From the NCBI RefSeq assembly GCF_011047135.1, contig NZ_CP049255.1, positions 1,674,001-1,738,000 of the forward strand: DNA of 64,000 nt, in the 5' to 3' direction. The stretch comes from Microbacterium endophyticum (GTDB lineage Bacteria; Actinomycetota; Actinomycetes; Actinomycetales; Microbacteriaceae). Position numbers and translations under genes: made by a program. The notes below the pieces were generated by a model that worked only from the letters and a program-made list of their open reading frames with translations, ran no database searches and had not been told where the DNA came from. Below are positions 25,731-34,714 of the stretch, one piece after another (position 1 is the first letter of the stretch; the number at the start of each line of letters is the position of its first letter).

Positions 25731-26522
25731 GTGCCGAAACTCGATGTCGGTGGAGCCGTGCTCGACTACGACATCGTGGGGGATTCTGGGCCGCTCGTTG
25801 TGCAGTTACACGGGCTGACGTCGAGTCGCGAACGCGATACTCAGCTGGGATTGAATCTTGGCCGGGCGCTCCGGGGACACCGTGTGTTGAGATACGACGC
25901 ACGCGGTCACGGGCATTCGACAGGGTCGTTCCACAGTGCCGATTACGGCTGGGATCGGCTCGCCGAAGACCTCGTGCGTGTGATCGATCACGTGGCTCCC
26001 GGCGAACAGGTGCACGGCGTCGGCCCCTCGATGGGCACGGGAACCCTCCTGCACGCTGTGACGCAGCATCCGGATCGGTTTGCGAGTTTGACGTTCGCGA
26101 TCCCGCCGACCGCGGGAAAGACCCGAGTTGCACAGGCCGACACCTATCTCTCGCACGCCGAACTCATCGAGCGCGAGGGGCGCGAAGCATGGGTCGAAAT
26201 GGGCTCACTGTCGCCGGCACCTCCCGCGATGGCTGATGCGCCCAAGACGCTGCCCGAGGTCGACGAGCACTTGCTGCCGACGGTGCTTCGTGGCGCCGCG
26301 GCGACGGACATCCCTGCGCGCAAAACGATCGTGCGTCTCGACGTGCCTACGCTGATTCTGGCGTGGACAGGCGACAAATCACACCCGTTGACGACGGCGA
26401 AGCGCTTGAACCGCCTGATTCGCGGTAGTCGCCTTGTCGTGGCACGCACTCCCTACGGCATCATGGCGTGGCCGGGGCTGTTCGCCGAGCATGTGACGAC
26501 AGCGGCCGACCACAGGCGGTAG
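25731..26522 (+). CDS. Alpha/beta-fold hydrolase
   Basis: 263 residues from a GTG at 25731 with TAGGAG upstream. LHGLTSSR oxyanion loop, YDARGHGHS, and the nucleophile elbow GVGPSMGTG (Ser at about residue 98) are present, then a late Asp in AWTGDKSHP. The terminal His region is less clear (TPYGIMAWPGLFAEH). It resembles 3-oxoadipate enol-lactonase-like hydrolases, but the true pcaD lies elsewhere. Divergent from the condensation-domain protein by 52 bp, so the pair may share a promoter and act on the same ester. Confidence 0.8.
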   Translation: MPKLDVGGAVLDYDIVGDSGPLVVQLHGLTSSRERDTQLGLNLGRALRGHRVLRYDARGHGHSTGSFHSADYGWDRLAEDLVRVIDHVAPGEQVHGVGPSMGTGTLLHAVTQHPDRFASLTFAIPPTAGKTRVAQADTYLSHAELIEREGREAWVEMGSLSPAPPAMADAPKTLPEVDEHLLPTVLRGAAATDIPARKTIVRLDVPTLILAWTGDKSHPLTTAKRLNRLIRGSRLVVARTPYGIMAWPGLFAEHVTTAADHRR

Positions 26523-26525
26523 CGG

Positions 26526-28004
26526 TCAGCGCACGCCCTTCATCAAGGCCAACACCGGCTTGACCGAAAGCAGCAGCGCGCCGCCGAGTGCCACCGCGAT
26601 GACGCCGAGAACCGTGAAGTACGGAACCTCGTTGGTGGGGTCGTAGAACTGCGCGCACCAGCCGGCGACGGCTGTGCCGAGGGCGACCGAGAGAAAGAAC
26701 AGCGCCACCATCTGCGTCTTGAACATGTGGGGCGCAAGTTTCGTCGACACCGAGAGCCCGATGGGTGAAAGCAGGAGTTCCGCCACGGTGAAGACGAACA
26801 GGATGCCGACGATCGCCAGGAGTGGGGTGGTGTTCTCGCCGCCGTTTGCCCACACGAGGAACAACAAGAACGCCACTCCCATGACGATCGATGCGAGCCC
26901 GAATTTTACGGGAGTGCTCGGCTGACGCTTGCCGAGTTTCGTCCAGAGAGCCGCGAAGACGCCCGAAAGAATGATGATGAAGATGGGGTTGATCGACTGC
27001 ACCCACGAGACCGGCATCTCCCAACCGAAGAGACTCCGGTCGAGGCGCTTATCCGAGTAGATCGTCAGCACGGTGAACTGCTGCTGGTAGAGCGACCAGA
27101 ACCCCACGCTCACGATGAATAACGGAATGAAACCGAACACACGCGAGCGCTCGATGGATGTGATCTGTCGTGAGGCGACGATGACTGCGAAGTATGCGAT
27201 CGCTGCCGCGAGAGTGACGATGATCACGACCGTCGACAGGTTGTCGGCGCGAATCACCCCGATGAGAATGAGCGCAATGATGACCGCGAGCCCGGCAACC
27301 CCGATTGCGATCATCCGCACACGTTTGTTCTTCGGCAGTGGGTTCGGAACGATGCGAGCGGATGCCGGCATCCCTTTTCGCCCGATCGAGTACTGGATGA
27401 GGCCGATCCCCATTCCGACTGCGGCGAGCCCGAAGCCCCAGTGGAAGCCCATGGATGTTTGCAACAGACCCGTGAAGATCGGGCCGAAGAAAGCGCCAAG
27501 GTTGATCCCGAGGTAGAACAGCGAGAAACCGGCATCCCGTCGCGTATCTTCTTCGCTGTAGAGAGCGCCCACTACCGAGGTGGCGTTTGCTTTCAGCCCG
27601 CCCGAACCGACGGCGATAAGGATGAGGCCGACGGTGACTCCCGGGATACCGGGGAGCGCCGCGAGGGCGATGTGGCCGAACATGATGACGATAGCGCTGT
27701 AGAACAGCACCCGCTCCGACCCGAGTAGACGGTCTGCGATCCACGCTCCGAGAATGGTGGAGAGGTAGACGGCACCGCCGTATGCTCCCACGATTCCGGT
27801 GGCAACGGCCTCGTCGATTCCGAGGCCGCCCTGCGCTGCCGAGTAGTACAGGTAGATGAGCAGGATGCCCTGCATGCCGTAGAAGCTGAAGCGCTCCCAC
27901 ATCTCCACGCCGAACACGTGAGCGAGCGCCCACGGTTGGCCGAAGAAGCGGGCGTCGTGGTCTGCGGTGTCCTCGACGTCATGAGAGGGGTCAGCTGTGG
28001 TCAT
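26526..28004 (-). CDS. POT/PTR2-family proton-dependent oligopeptide transporter
   Basis: 492 residues, about 14 hydrophobic helices. The POT signature ExxERFSFYGM appears as EMWERFSFYGMQG at about residue 35, and the PTR2 segment SGGLKANATSVVG...FSLFYLGINLGAFFGP at about 120-165. It would import di- and tripeptides with protons. The start ATG at 28004 (MTTADPSHD) has a weak ribosome-binding site. 19 bases separate it from the preceding MFS gene on the same strand. Its stop lies 3 bases beyond the convergent hydrolase stop. Confidence 0.9.
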   Translation of the reverse strand: MTTADPSHDVEDTADHDARFFGQPWALAHVFGVEMWERFSFYGMQGILLIYLYYSAAQGGLGIDEAVATGIVGAYGGAVYLSTILGAWIADRLLGSERVLFYSAIVIMFGHIALAALPGIPGVTVGLILIAVGSGGLKANATSVVGALYSEEDTRRDAGFSLFYLGINLGAFFGPIFTGLLQTSMGFHWGFGLAAVGMGIGLIQYSIGRKGMPASARIVPNPLPKNKRVRMIAIGVAGLAVIIALILIGVIRADNLSTVVIIVTLAAAIAYFAVIVASRQITSIERSRVFGFIPLFIVSVGFWSLYQQQFTVLTIYSDKRLDRSLFGWEMPVSWVQSINPIFIIILSGVFAALWTKLGKRQPSTPVKFGLASIVMGVAFLLFLVWANGGENTTPLLAIVGILFVFTVAELLLSPIGLSVSTKLAPHMFKTQMVALFFLSVALGTAVAGWCAQFYDPTNEVPYFTVLGVIAVALGGALLLSVKPVLALMKGVR

Positions 28005-28023
28005 GCCGAAAGAGTAGCGGTGG

Positions 28024-29466
28024 TTACTCCGGCAGTGACGGATGTTTTTCTTCGAAGGTTTGGCGCGTCGGGATGAAGGCTGCGCAGATGAGAGCGAGAA
28101 GGGCTGCAACACCGCCGAGAACGAAGGATGCCTGGAACCCACTGGAGCTCGGAATCTGTACGCCGTCGACGACGGTTGCGGAGCTCGCGAGTACGGCCGC
28201 GACGATGGCTGCGGCCGTACTCGTGCCCAGTGAGCGGAACAGTGCGTTGAGCCCGTTGGAGGCGCCGGTTTCGGACTGTGGGACTGAGCGCATGATGAGC
28301 ATCGGCATCGCTGCGTACCCAAAACCGATCCCGACGCCGATCAGCACGTTGGCCACGAAGATCTGCCAGACCTCGGCTGAAAGCACGAGGGTGAATCCAT
28401 AGGCCGCCATCAGCGCGATCGCTCCCAGAATCAAGAGCAGCTTGGGGCCGACCGTGCGTGCAATGCGCCCCGAGAACGGCGAGAGCACCATCATCACGAT
28501 GCCCGACGGCATCACGATGAGGCTTGCACCAATTAGAGAGAGCCCGAAGCCGCCGACGCTTTCGGGTAGCTCCAGTATCTGCGGATACGAGATGTTCGAA
28601 GCGAAAAGCGAGAAGCCCATCGCAACGGACGCGATGTTGGTGAGCAGTACGGGGCGTCGTGCCGCGACCCGCAGATCAAGCAATGGTTCTTTTGTGCGTA
28701 GCTCGTACCAGCCCCAGACGAGCAGCACGAGGATGCCGCCGATCCCGGTTGCAAGAGTCGTGACCGAGAACCAGCCCCAGGTGTTGCCGCGCGAAATGGC
28801 GAGCAGAATTCCGATGAGGCCGACGGCGAGCCCCGCAGCTCCCGTGTAGTCGAATCTGCCTGCCGTGCGAAGCACGCTGACGGGAACAATCCAGAGGACG
28901 AGTACGAAAACCACTGAGCCGAGGGCCGCCGCAACCCAGAACAACAGGTGCCAGTCGGCTTTCTCCGTCACGAATGCGCTCAGCGGCAGACCGAGCGCGC
29001 CACCCACACCGAGCGTCGCGCTGATCAGTGCGATGGCTGAATCGACGCGGTCTTTGTGCAGCACATCGCGAAGGATCGAGATGCCGAGGGGCACGACGCC
29101 GACGACGGCGCCCTGGAGTGCCCGGCCCACGATGATGCCCACGATTCCCGGCGAAAACGCGGCAATGACGGAGCCGAGAATCATCGTGGCCATCAACACG
29201 AGAACGATGCGGCGCTTGCCATACATGTCGCCGAGCCGACCGGAAATCGGGGTGATGACAGCGGCCGCGAGAAGAGTCGCTGTCACAACCCACGCGGTGT
29301 CATCTCGACTCGCGTGGAGGAGCTCCGGAAGCTTCGACTGAATCGGTACGACGAGTGTGAACATGAACGACGAGCACATGCCCGCAATCGCGAGAACGGC
29401 AACAATCGCGCCCTGGCGTGGCATGCGGGTGAGGTTTTTTCGTTCGTCGTTCCCGTGCGCGCGCAT
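28024..29466 (-). CDS. MFS multidrug efflux transporter, DHA2 (EmrB/QacA-like)
   Basis: 480 residues with about 14 membrane segments. MFS motif A appears as GRLGDMYGKRRIVLV at about residue 78, and motif C-like GPAxGGxxG features in LGVGGALGLPLS. The family exports drugs and lipophilic cations with protons. Start may be ATG 29466 or 29424 (MPRQGAIVAV); neither has a strong ribosome-binding site. Divergent from a GNAT gene by about 50 bases. Confidence 0.85.
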   Translation of the reverse strand: MRAHGNDERKNLTRMPRQGAIVAVLAIAGMCSSFMFTLVVPIQSKLPELLHASRDDTAWVVTATLLAAAVITPISGRLGDMYGKRRIVLVLMATMILGSVIAAFSPGIVGIIVGRALQGAVVGVVPLGISILRDVLHKDRVDSAIALISATLGVGGALGLPLSAFVTEKADWHLLFWVAAALGSVVFVLVLWIVPVSVLRTAGRFDYTGAAGLAVGLIGILLAISRGNTWGWFSVTTLATGIGGILVLLVWGWYELRTKEPLLDLRVAARRPVLLTNIASVAMGFSLFASNISYPQILELPESVGGFGLSLIGASLIVMPSGIVMMVLSPFSGRIARTVGPKLLLILGAIALMAAYGFTLVLSAEVWQIFVANVLIGVGIGFGYAAMPMLIMRSVPQSETGASNGLNALFRSLGTSTAAAIVAAVLASSATVVDGVQIPSSSGFQASFVLGGVAALLALICAAFIPTRQTFEEKHPSLPE

Positions 29467-29517
29467 CAGATCAGCTTATGTGCCGCAGGAGTGCACTGGC
29501 GCTGTCACACTGGTGTG

Positions 29518-30216
29518 ATGACAGGGCTTCCGGCTGGGATGGCGATCCGCGAAATCACCACAGTCGCCGATGTTGCTGCTGCGGCCGCGGTGCTCCGCGA
29601 GGTATGGCGTACTGATCGCGACGCAGTGCCGACGAACCTCATGATCGCGCTCGCGCACACCGGAAACTACGTCTTCGGTTTGTACGACGACGAGCGCCTG
29701 GTGGGGGCATCCGTGGCGTTCTTTGCCGCTCCCGCTGCGAGGTCGATGCATTCGCACATCACCGGTGTGCTGCCCGAGTACCAAAGCTCGGGGCTTGGGC
29801 GCATGCTCAAGCAGCACCAGCGTGCATGGGCGTTGGCGCGGGATGTCGGCGCAATCACATGGACCTTTGATCCGCTGGTTGCGCGCAATGCGCGGTTCAA
29901 CTTGGCGGTGCTGGGCGCCCGCGTGACGTCGTACGTCGTCGACATGTACGGCCCCATGAACGACGGTGTAAACCGCGGAGACGAGACCGACCGCATCTTG
30001 GTTTCGTGGGCTGTCGCTGCGGCGCCCGCGAAAACCCCCGAACAGGTTGCGGCAACCGTCGCTGTTCCCGCGGACATTCAAGAGCTCAGGAAGAGCAACC
30101 CCGCGGATGCCGCGGCCCATCGCTTGCGGGTGCGCGACGAACTGCGCGCCCACCTCGATGCGGGGCTGATCATCGCAGGGTTCGATACCCGTGGCTACCT
30201 GCTCGTCGCTTCTTGA
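29518..30216 (+). CDS. GNAT-family acyltransferase of the COG3375 type
   Basis: 232 residues. The GNAT core is visible as SHITGVLPEYQSSGLGRMLK (V-x-P-x-x-[QR]-x-x-G-x-[GA] acetyl-CoA loop) followed by ITWTFDPLVARNARFNLAVLGA and YGPMNDGVNRGDETDRILVSW, a combination typical of COG3375. In Geobacillus and Deinococcus-type loci COG3375 proteins are encoded with NSAR/OSBS racemases and act as D-amino-acid N-succinyltransferases. A racemase of that family is at 34.7 kb here. The acyl donor and acceptor in this organism are inference. Confidence 0.8.
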   Translation: MTGLPAGMAIREITTVADVAAAAAVLREVWRTDRDAVPTNLMIALAHTGNYVFGLYDDERLVGASVAFFAAPAARSMHSHITGVLPEYQSSGLGRMLKQHQRAWALARDVGAITWTFDPLVARNARFNLAVLGARVTSYVVDMYGPMNDGVNRGDETDRILVSWAVAAAPAKTPEQVAATVAVPADIQELRKSNPADAAAHRLRVRDELRAHLDAGLIIAGFDTRGYLLVAS

Positions 30217-30258
30217 TCATTCCCGTTCGCCGTAAGGTGGCAGATCTCCTCCGGTCGA

Positions 30259-30435
30259 TCAGTCGTCGACGTCGCCCGGGCGAACCTCAGCGTCGTCACG
30301 CACATCCACCCGAGTGACGCCCTCGCGCGGATGGCTGACGTCGATGCGGGGGGCCGCGTCAGACTCTGTCGCGTTGGGTGCGCTCGTCAGCTGGTCGTGG
30401 CGCTTTTCGTCGTCGGTCATGTTGTTGTCGCTCAT
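30259..30435 (-). CDS. Small hydrophilic protein, 58 aa
   Basis: From ATG 30435, with GGAAGG upstream, the frame gives MSDNNMTDDEKRHDQLTSAP at the start, then VSHPREGVTRVDVRDDAEVR and PGDVDD to a TGA. It is strongly acidic and probably disordered apart from the central Val/Arg strand. A VSxPxEGVTRxDVR sequence looks conserved rather than random. It ends 42 bases after the neighbouring GNAT gene on the other strand and begins 32 bases after the catalase stop, so it may be co-transcribed with catalase. Unknown function. Confidence 0.55.
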   Translation of the reverse strand: MSDNNMTDDEKRHDQLTSAPNATESDAAPRIDVSHPREGVTRVDVRDDAEVRPGDVDD

Positions 30436-30466
30436 GTGAACGTGCCTTCCGTTGCGTTAACTCGCG

Positions 30467-32059
30467 TCACTTCGCGGCGTTGGTGTCTGGTTCAGTGATC
30501 GGGTCGGATGCCGCAGCTTTTGCCGCGTCCGGTTGTGCGCCTGGTGCGCCCAGATCCGCCTTCTCCCGCACGAGTTCTTCGATGCTCGCGCCGGTTGCGG
30601 CATCCACTGCCTTCCAATACGCGAACGCGCGCTCGAGTACATCGCCCGTGACCCCACCGAGCAGGTGCCCCGCCACTGTCTTTACGAAAGCCGCACGCTG
30701 CTCGTCGTTCCACACATCGCGAACGAGCGACCCCGCCTGCGAAAAGTCGTCGTCCTCGGCGCGCAGCGTGTACGCCTGACGCACCATCGGGCCGTCAGAC
30801 TCCCACCCTGGATCCACCTCGCCGACGTTGTCGGCGTAGCCACGACCGAACGAGTTCGGTGCGTAGACCGGGTCATCGCCGCGGTGGTCGTAGGCCATCG
30901 GGCCGTCCTGCGTGTACGTGTTGAGTTCGACGTGCGGGCGATTAACCGGCAGCTGCTGGTAGTTCGCGCCGATGCGGTGTCGGTGAGTGTCGGAGTAGGC
31001 GAACGCGCGCCCGAGCAGCATTTTGTCGGGTGAGAAACCGATGCCGGGCACGAGCGCCGACGGCTCAAACGCCGCCTGCTCGATCTGGGCGAAGAAGTTA
31101 TCGGGGTTGCGGTCGAGCGTCATCGTGCCGACCTCGATGAGCGGGTAATCCGCGTGCGGCCAGATCTTCGTCAGGTCGAAGGGATTGATGCGGTAGTCCT
31201 TGGCATCTTCGTAGGGCATGATCTGCACCGACAGCGTCCAGGATGGAAAGTCGCCCTGCTCGATTGAGTTGTACAGGTCGCGGCGGTGGAAGTCGGCATC
31301 CTCGCCCGCGATGCGAGTGGCGTCTTGGTCGGTGAGCCCGGCGACCCCCTGATTGCTGTGGAAGTGATATTTCACCCAGCACTTCTCGCCCGCAGCATTG
31401 ACCCACATATACGTATGCGAGCCGTATCCGTTCATCTGCCGATACGACGCCGGGATGCCGCGATCACCCATGAGGTAGGTGACCTGGTGGGCCGATTCCG
31501 GGTTCAGGCTCCAGAAGTCCCACTGCATGTTGTTGTCACGCAGACCATTGCCGCCGCGACGCTTTTGCGAACGGATGAAGTGGGGAAACTTCATCGTGTC
31601 GCGAATGAAGAAGACAGGCGTGTTGTTGCCGACGAGGTCGTAGTTACCTTCGTCGGTGTAGAACTTGAGTGCAAAGCCGCGCGGGTCACGCCAGGTGTCG
31701 GGGGAGCCCTGCTCGCCGGCGACGGTTGAGAAGCGCGCGAGCATTTCGGTTTTCACGCCCGGCTGAAAAAGCCCCGCTTTGGTATACGCGGTGACGTCAC
31801 CGGTTGTCTCGAAGTGTCCGAAAGCACCCGAGCCCTTCGCATGCACATTTCGTTCCGGCGTGCGCTCGCGGTTGAAGTGCGCCATCTGGTTCAAGAAGTG
31901 CACGTCGTGCAGCACGATCGGGCCATCGGCCCCGACCGTCAGGCTGTTGCGGTCGCTCGGCGCCGGCGCACCCGTGTCTGTTGTTGACCCGAGCTCCGCT
32001 TCAGCGGAGGGGTTCGTGGCAATCGATGTGCCGTCGTTCGATTCGGGAAGCTGAGGCAT
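30467..32059 (-). CDS. Monofunctional heme catalase
   Basis: 530 residues, small-subunit clade 3-like size with a Ser/Asp/Ala-rich N-terminal leader of about 40 residues. Distal His in [14 protein letters not shown], Asn in [17 protein letters not shown], and the proximal heme Tyr in [16 protein letters not shown] are present. It converts hydrogen peroxide to water and oxygen. GAAGGAG precedes the ATG at 32059. Its C-terminus is Ala/Asp-rich and low complexity. Upstream 270 bases hold the glyS terminator. Confidence 0.95.
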   Translation of the reverse strand: MPQLPESNDGTSIATNPSAEAELGSTTDTGAPAPSDRNSLTVGADGPIVLHDVHFLNQMAHFNRERTPERNVHAKGSGAFGHFETTGDVTAYTKAGLFQPGVKTEMLARFSTVAGEQGSPDTWRDPRGFALKFYTDEGNYDLVGNNTPVFFIRDTMKFPHFIRSQKRRGGNGLRDNNMQWDFWSLNPESAHQVTYLMGDRGIPASYRQMNGYGSHTYMWVNAAGEKCWVKYHFHSNQGVAGLTDQDATRIAGEDADFHRRDLYNSIEQGDFPSWTLSVQIMPYEDAKDYRINPFDLTKIWPHADYPLIEVGTMTLDRNPDNFFAQIEQAAFEPSALVPGIGFSPDKMLLGRAFAYSDTHRHRIGANYQQLPVNRPHVELNTYTQDGPMAYDHRGDDPVYAPNSFGRGYADNVGEVDPGWESDGPMVRQAYTLRAEDDDFSQAGSLVRDVWNDEQRAAFVKTVAGHLLGGVTGDVLERAFAYWKAVDAATGASIEELVREKADLGAPGAQPDAAKAAASDPITEPDTNAAK

Positions 32060-32275
32060 GATGCTCCTTCGCGCTGGGTCTGCAAAAACGGCGCACGCTG
32101 AGCGCCAATAACTACAGAATCACCTGGTGCTCTGGCGAGGAATGGGGTTGACAGCATCCTGCTCTGCGTTTGCGATCGGGATCGCTGTGCGGAGTACATC
32201 TGCCCGCAGGAGGACGCTCGCGCTGAAAATCTCCTCCGCACGGCATATCTCCTCCGGTCGGCTGCCGGGCGCGCG

Positions 32276-32311
32276 AAAACGCCCGGGCACGCGTGGAGGC
32301 GTACCCGGGCG
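32276..32311 (-). terminator. Rho-independent terminator of glyS
   Basis: On the minus strand, 18 bases after the glyS stop, a 13-bp stem with one mismatch (CGCCCGGGTACGC / GCGTGCCCGGGCG) and a 6-nt loop is followed by TTTT. This is a strong intrinsic terminator between glyS and the catalase gene. Confidence 0.75.
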
Positions 32312-32328
32312 TAAACGGATGCTGCAGG

Positions 32329-33714
32329 CTAGGCGCCGCGCAGGCGCTCAGCGAGGTAGGCGTACAGCTCGTCGATAGAGACGCGTTCCTGTGCCATCGT
32401 GTCGCGGTCGCGCACTGTGACGGCGCGGTCGTCGAGCGAATCGAAGTCGATCGTGACGCAGAACGGCGTGCCGATCTCATCCTGGCGGCGGTAGCGGCGA
32501 CCGATGGCACCGGCGTCGTCGAAGTCGACGTTCCACGCGCCGCGCAGATTCTCTGACACCTCGCGTGCGAGGGGTGAGAGCTTCTCATTGCGTGACAGCG
32601 GCAGCACGGCAACCTTGACGGGGGCCAGACGCGGGTCAAGCTTCAGCACCGTGCGAGTGTCGGTGCCGCCTTTGGCGTTCGGTACCTCTTCTTCGACGTA
32701 CGAGTCGACGAGGAACGCCATCATGGCGCGCGTGAGTCCGAAAGACGGCTCGATAACGTACGGCGTGTAGCTCGCGCCGCTTGCCTGATCGAAGTACGAA
32801 AGCTTCTGACCGGATGCCTCGGAGTGACTGTTGAGGTCGTAGTCGGTGCGGTTGGCGACTCCCATGAGCTCGCCCCACTCTTTACCGGTGAACCCGAAGC
32901 GGTACTCGACGTCGATGGTCCCGGCCGAATAGTGGGCGCGGTCTTCTTCCGGAACGTTGAACTGACGCATGTTCTCGGGGTCGATGCCGAGGTCGATGAA
33001 CCAGTTCCAGCACGCCTCAACCCAGTGGTCGAACCACTCACCGGCTTCTTCGGGCGGAGTGAAGAATTCGATTTCCATCTGCTCGAATTCGCGCGTGCGG
33101 AAGATGAAGTTTCCGGGCGTGATCTCGTTGCGGAAGGATTTACCGACCTGGCCGATGCCGAACGGCGGCTTCTTGCGGCTCGCCGTCAACACGTTCGAGA
33201 AGTTGACGAAGATGCCCTGCGCGGTCTCGGGTCGAAGGTAGTAGAGGCCCGACTCGTCATCGACGACGCCGAGGTACGCCTTCACGAGACCCGAGAATGC
33301 CTTCGGCTCGGTGTACTGGCCCTTCGTGCCGCAGTTGGGGCACGGAATGTCGGCGAGACCGTTCTCAGCCTTCCGGCCCTTGCGTGCTTCGAAGTCTTCG
33401 ATCAGGTTGTCGGCGCGGAAGCGCTTGTGGCACTGCAGGCACTCAACGAGCGGGTCGGTGAACGTTGCGACGTGCCCGGATGCCTCCCACACGCGCTTCG
33501 GGAGGATGATCGATGAGTCGAGACCCACCATGTCGCCACGTCCGCGCACAAACGTCTGCCACCACTGGCGGCGGATGTTCTCTTTCAGCTCGGTGCCGAG
33601 GGGGCCGTAGTCCCACGCTGAACGCGATCCGCCGTAGATTTCGCCGGCTTGAAAGACGAACCCGCGATGGCGGGCGAGGGCGATGACTTTGTCGAGACGG
33701 GACTGCTCGGCCAC
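32329..33714 (-). CDS. glyS: Glycyl-tRNA synthetase (homodimeric type)
   Basis: 461 residues from a GTG at 33714 with TTGGAG upstream. Motif-bearing class II synthetase: N-terminal [20 protein letters not shown], the [12 protein letters not shown] signature, zinc-like Cys pairs CLQCHKRF and CPNCG, motif 2 [21 protein letters not shown], and motif 3 [10 protein letters not shown]. It charges tRNA-Gly. It is a single-chain enzyme rather than the alpha2beta2 form. A terminator follows. Confidence 0.97.
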   Translation of the reverse strand: MAEQSRLDKVIALARHRGFVFQAGEIYGGSRSAWDYGPLGTELKENIRRQWWQTFVRGRGDMVGLDSSIILPKRVWEASGHVATFTDPLVECLQCHKRFRADNLIEDFEARKGRKAENGLADIPCPNCGTKGQYTEPKAFSGLVKAYLGVVDDESGLYYLRPETAQGIFVNFSNVLTASRKKPPFGIGQVGKSFRNEITPGNFIFRTREFEQMEIEFFTPPEEAGEWFDHWVEACWNWFIDLGIDPENMRQFNVPEEDRAHYSAGTIDVEYRFGFTGKEWGELMGVANRTDYDLNSHSEASGQKLSYFDQASGASYTPYVIEPSFGLTRAMMAFLVDSYVEEEVPNAKGGTDTRTVLKLDPRLAPVKVAVLPLSRNEKLSPLAREVSENLRGAWNVDFDDAGAIGRRYRRQDEIGTPFCVTIDFDSLDDRAVTVRDRDTMAQERVSIDELYAYLAERLRGA

Positions 33715-33833
33715 GGTGGCTCCAATGGTCGCTGAGGATGATGTGCCGGCGGCCGGAGGCGGCCGTGGCATCCGCTCAGTCTAGTCGCGAGTGCTAAGCG
33801 TTCCTCTGTGGAGTGATCGGGACCAATATGCGC

Positions 33834-34709
33834 TTAGTCGGAGCCGAATTCACACCACGATGCGACCCAGCTCAGGAGCTCTTCGCGTAGCTGGGGGCTT
33901 GCCGCGAGCTCAACTTCTCCGGGTTTGCCGTCCTGGGTCACCTCGAGCGAAAAGATCGTTCCGCGTTTGTCTTCTTGCACGGCGTGCGCGTCGCACCGGT
34001 AAGGCTCGAGTGGAATCTGAATGACGGATGCCGCATCCCCACCTGTCGTGATCTCGAGACCGAGCGGGTACGCCTCTTTTCCTGATCCGAAGGTCAACAG
34101 GTTGGTTGTGCGTATTGCATCGAGCCGAGCTGTCGCGCTGCCCGTCGGCGTGACGGTGAGTTCGAGCGTTGCCTGAGACCCGGGCTCTGATGGTGTAAAG
34201 CCGGTGAAATCGATGTTCGCGGCTTGAGTGAACGCTTCTAGTCGGCAGTCTTTTGCATAAAGCTCCGAAAGGAACCCCAGTGGGTCCTCGAGCGTCGCCC
34301 TCGACGTCGACTCGCGCCCTTTCACGGATGCCGTGATCTCGGCCTCCGACCCGTTGTCGGCCGACGCATCACAATTCATCGTCGGAAGAGCCACGGTGAT
34401 GTCGGTTGTGGCTCCCGCGGCGATTGTGCTTTCTCCGTCTCGAACGCGTTCGGCAGCACCTTCAAAGCGCGGATCGGTTACCCGAACCGTCGATACGACA
34501 ATCGCTGAATCGGTGCCGTTCGTGATTTGTACCTGCGCGTTCCCGTTCGCAACGTCGGAGCGCCACTGGTACCACTGCGCCGTCACGCCATCGGGCAATG
34601 CAGTGTCGGTCGGCGTGGGCACAAGCGTCGGGGGAGCGCTGCACGAACTCAGCGTAAATAACGCCGCGAACGCGACGGCCAGGACTGTGGTGGTTCGCGG
34701 CGCCCGCAT
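33834..34709 (-). CDS. Secreted lipoprotein, unknown function
   Basis: 291 residues. N-terminal signal MRAPRTTTVLAVAFAALFTL followed by lipobox LSSC; the mature protein has Thr/Pro-rich linker, then beta-rich Ig-like sequence with many Thr/Ala. Cys residues at MNCD, AKDCR, PYRCD and ASWCEF may form disulfides. The ATG lies 5 bases after the menC/NSAR stop on the same strand, so it is probably co-transcribed. No recognised domain. Confidence 0.68.
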   Translation of the reverse strand: MRAPRTTTVLAVAFAALFTLSSCSAPPTLVPTPTDTALPDGVTAQWYQWRSDVANGNAQVQITNGTDSAIVVSTVRVTDPRFEGAAERVRDGESTIAAGATTDITVALPTMNCDASADNGSEAEITASVKGRESTSRATLEDPLGFLSELYAKDCRLEAFTQAANIDFTGFTPSEPGSQATLELTVTPTGSATARLDAIRTTNLLTFGSGKEAYPLGLEITTGGDAASVIQIPLEPYRCDAHAVQEDKRGTIFSLEVTQDGKPGEVELAASPQLREELLSWVASWCEFGSD

Positions 34710-34714
34710 CGGAG

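Noticed and set aside
29056..29517. Extended N-terminus of the GNAT frame
   Set aside because: It is antisense to the MFS gene and unlike any GNAT; the acetyltransferase begins at 29518.
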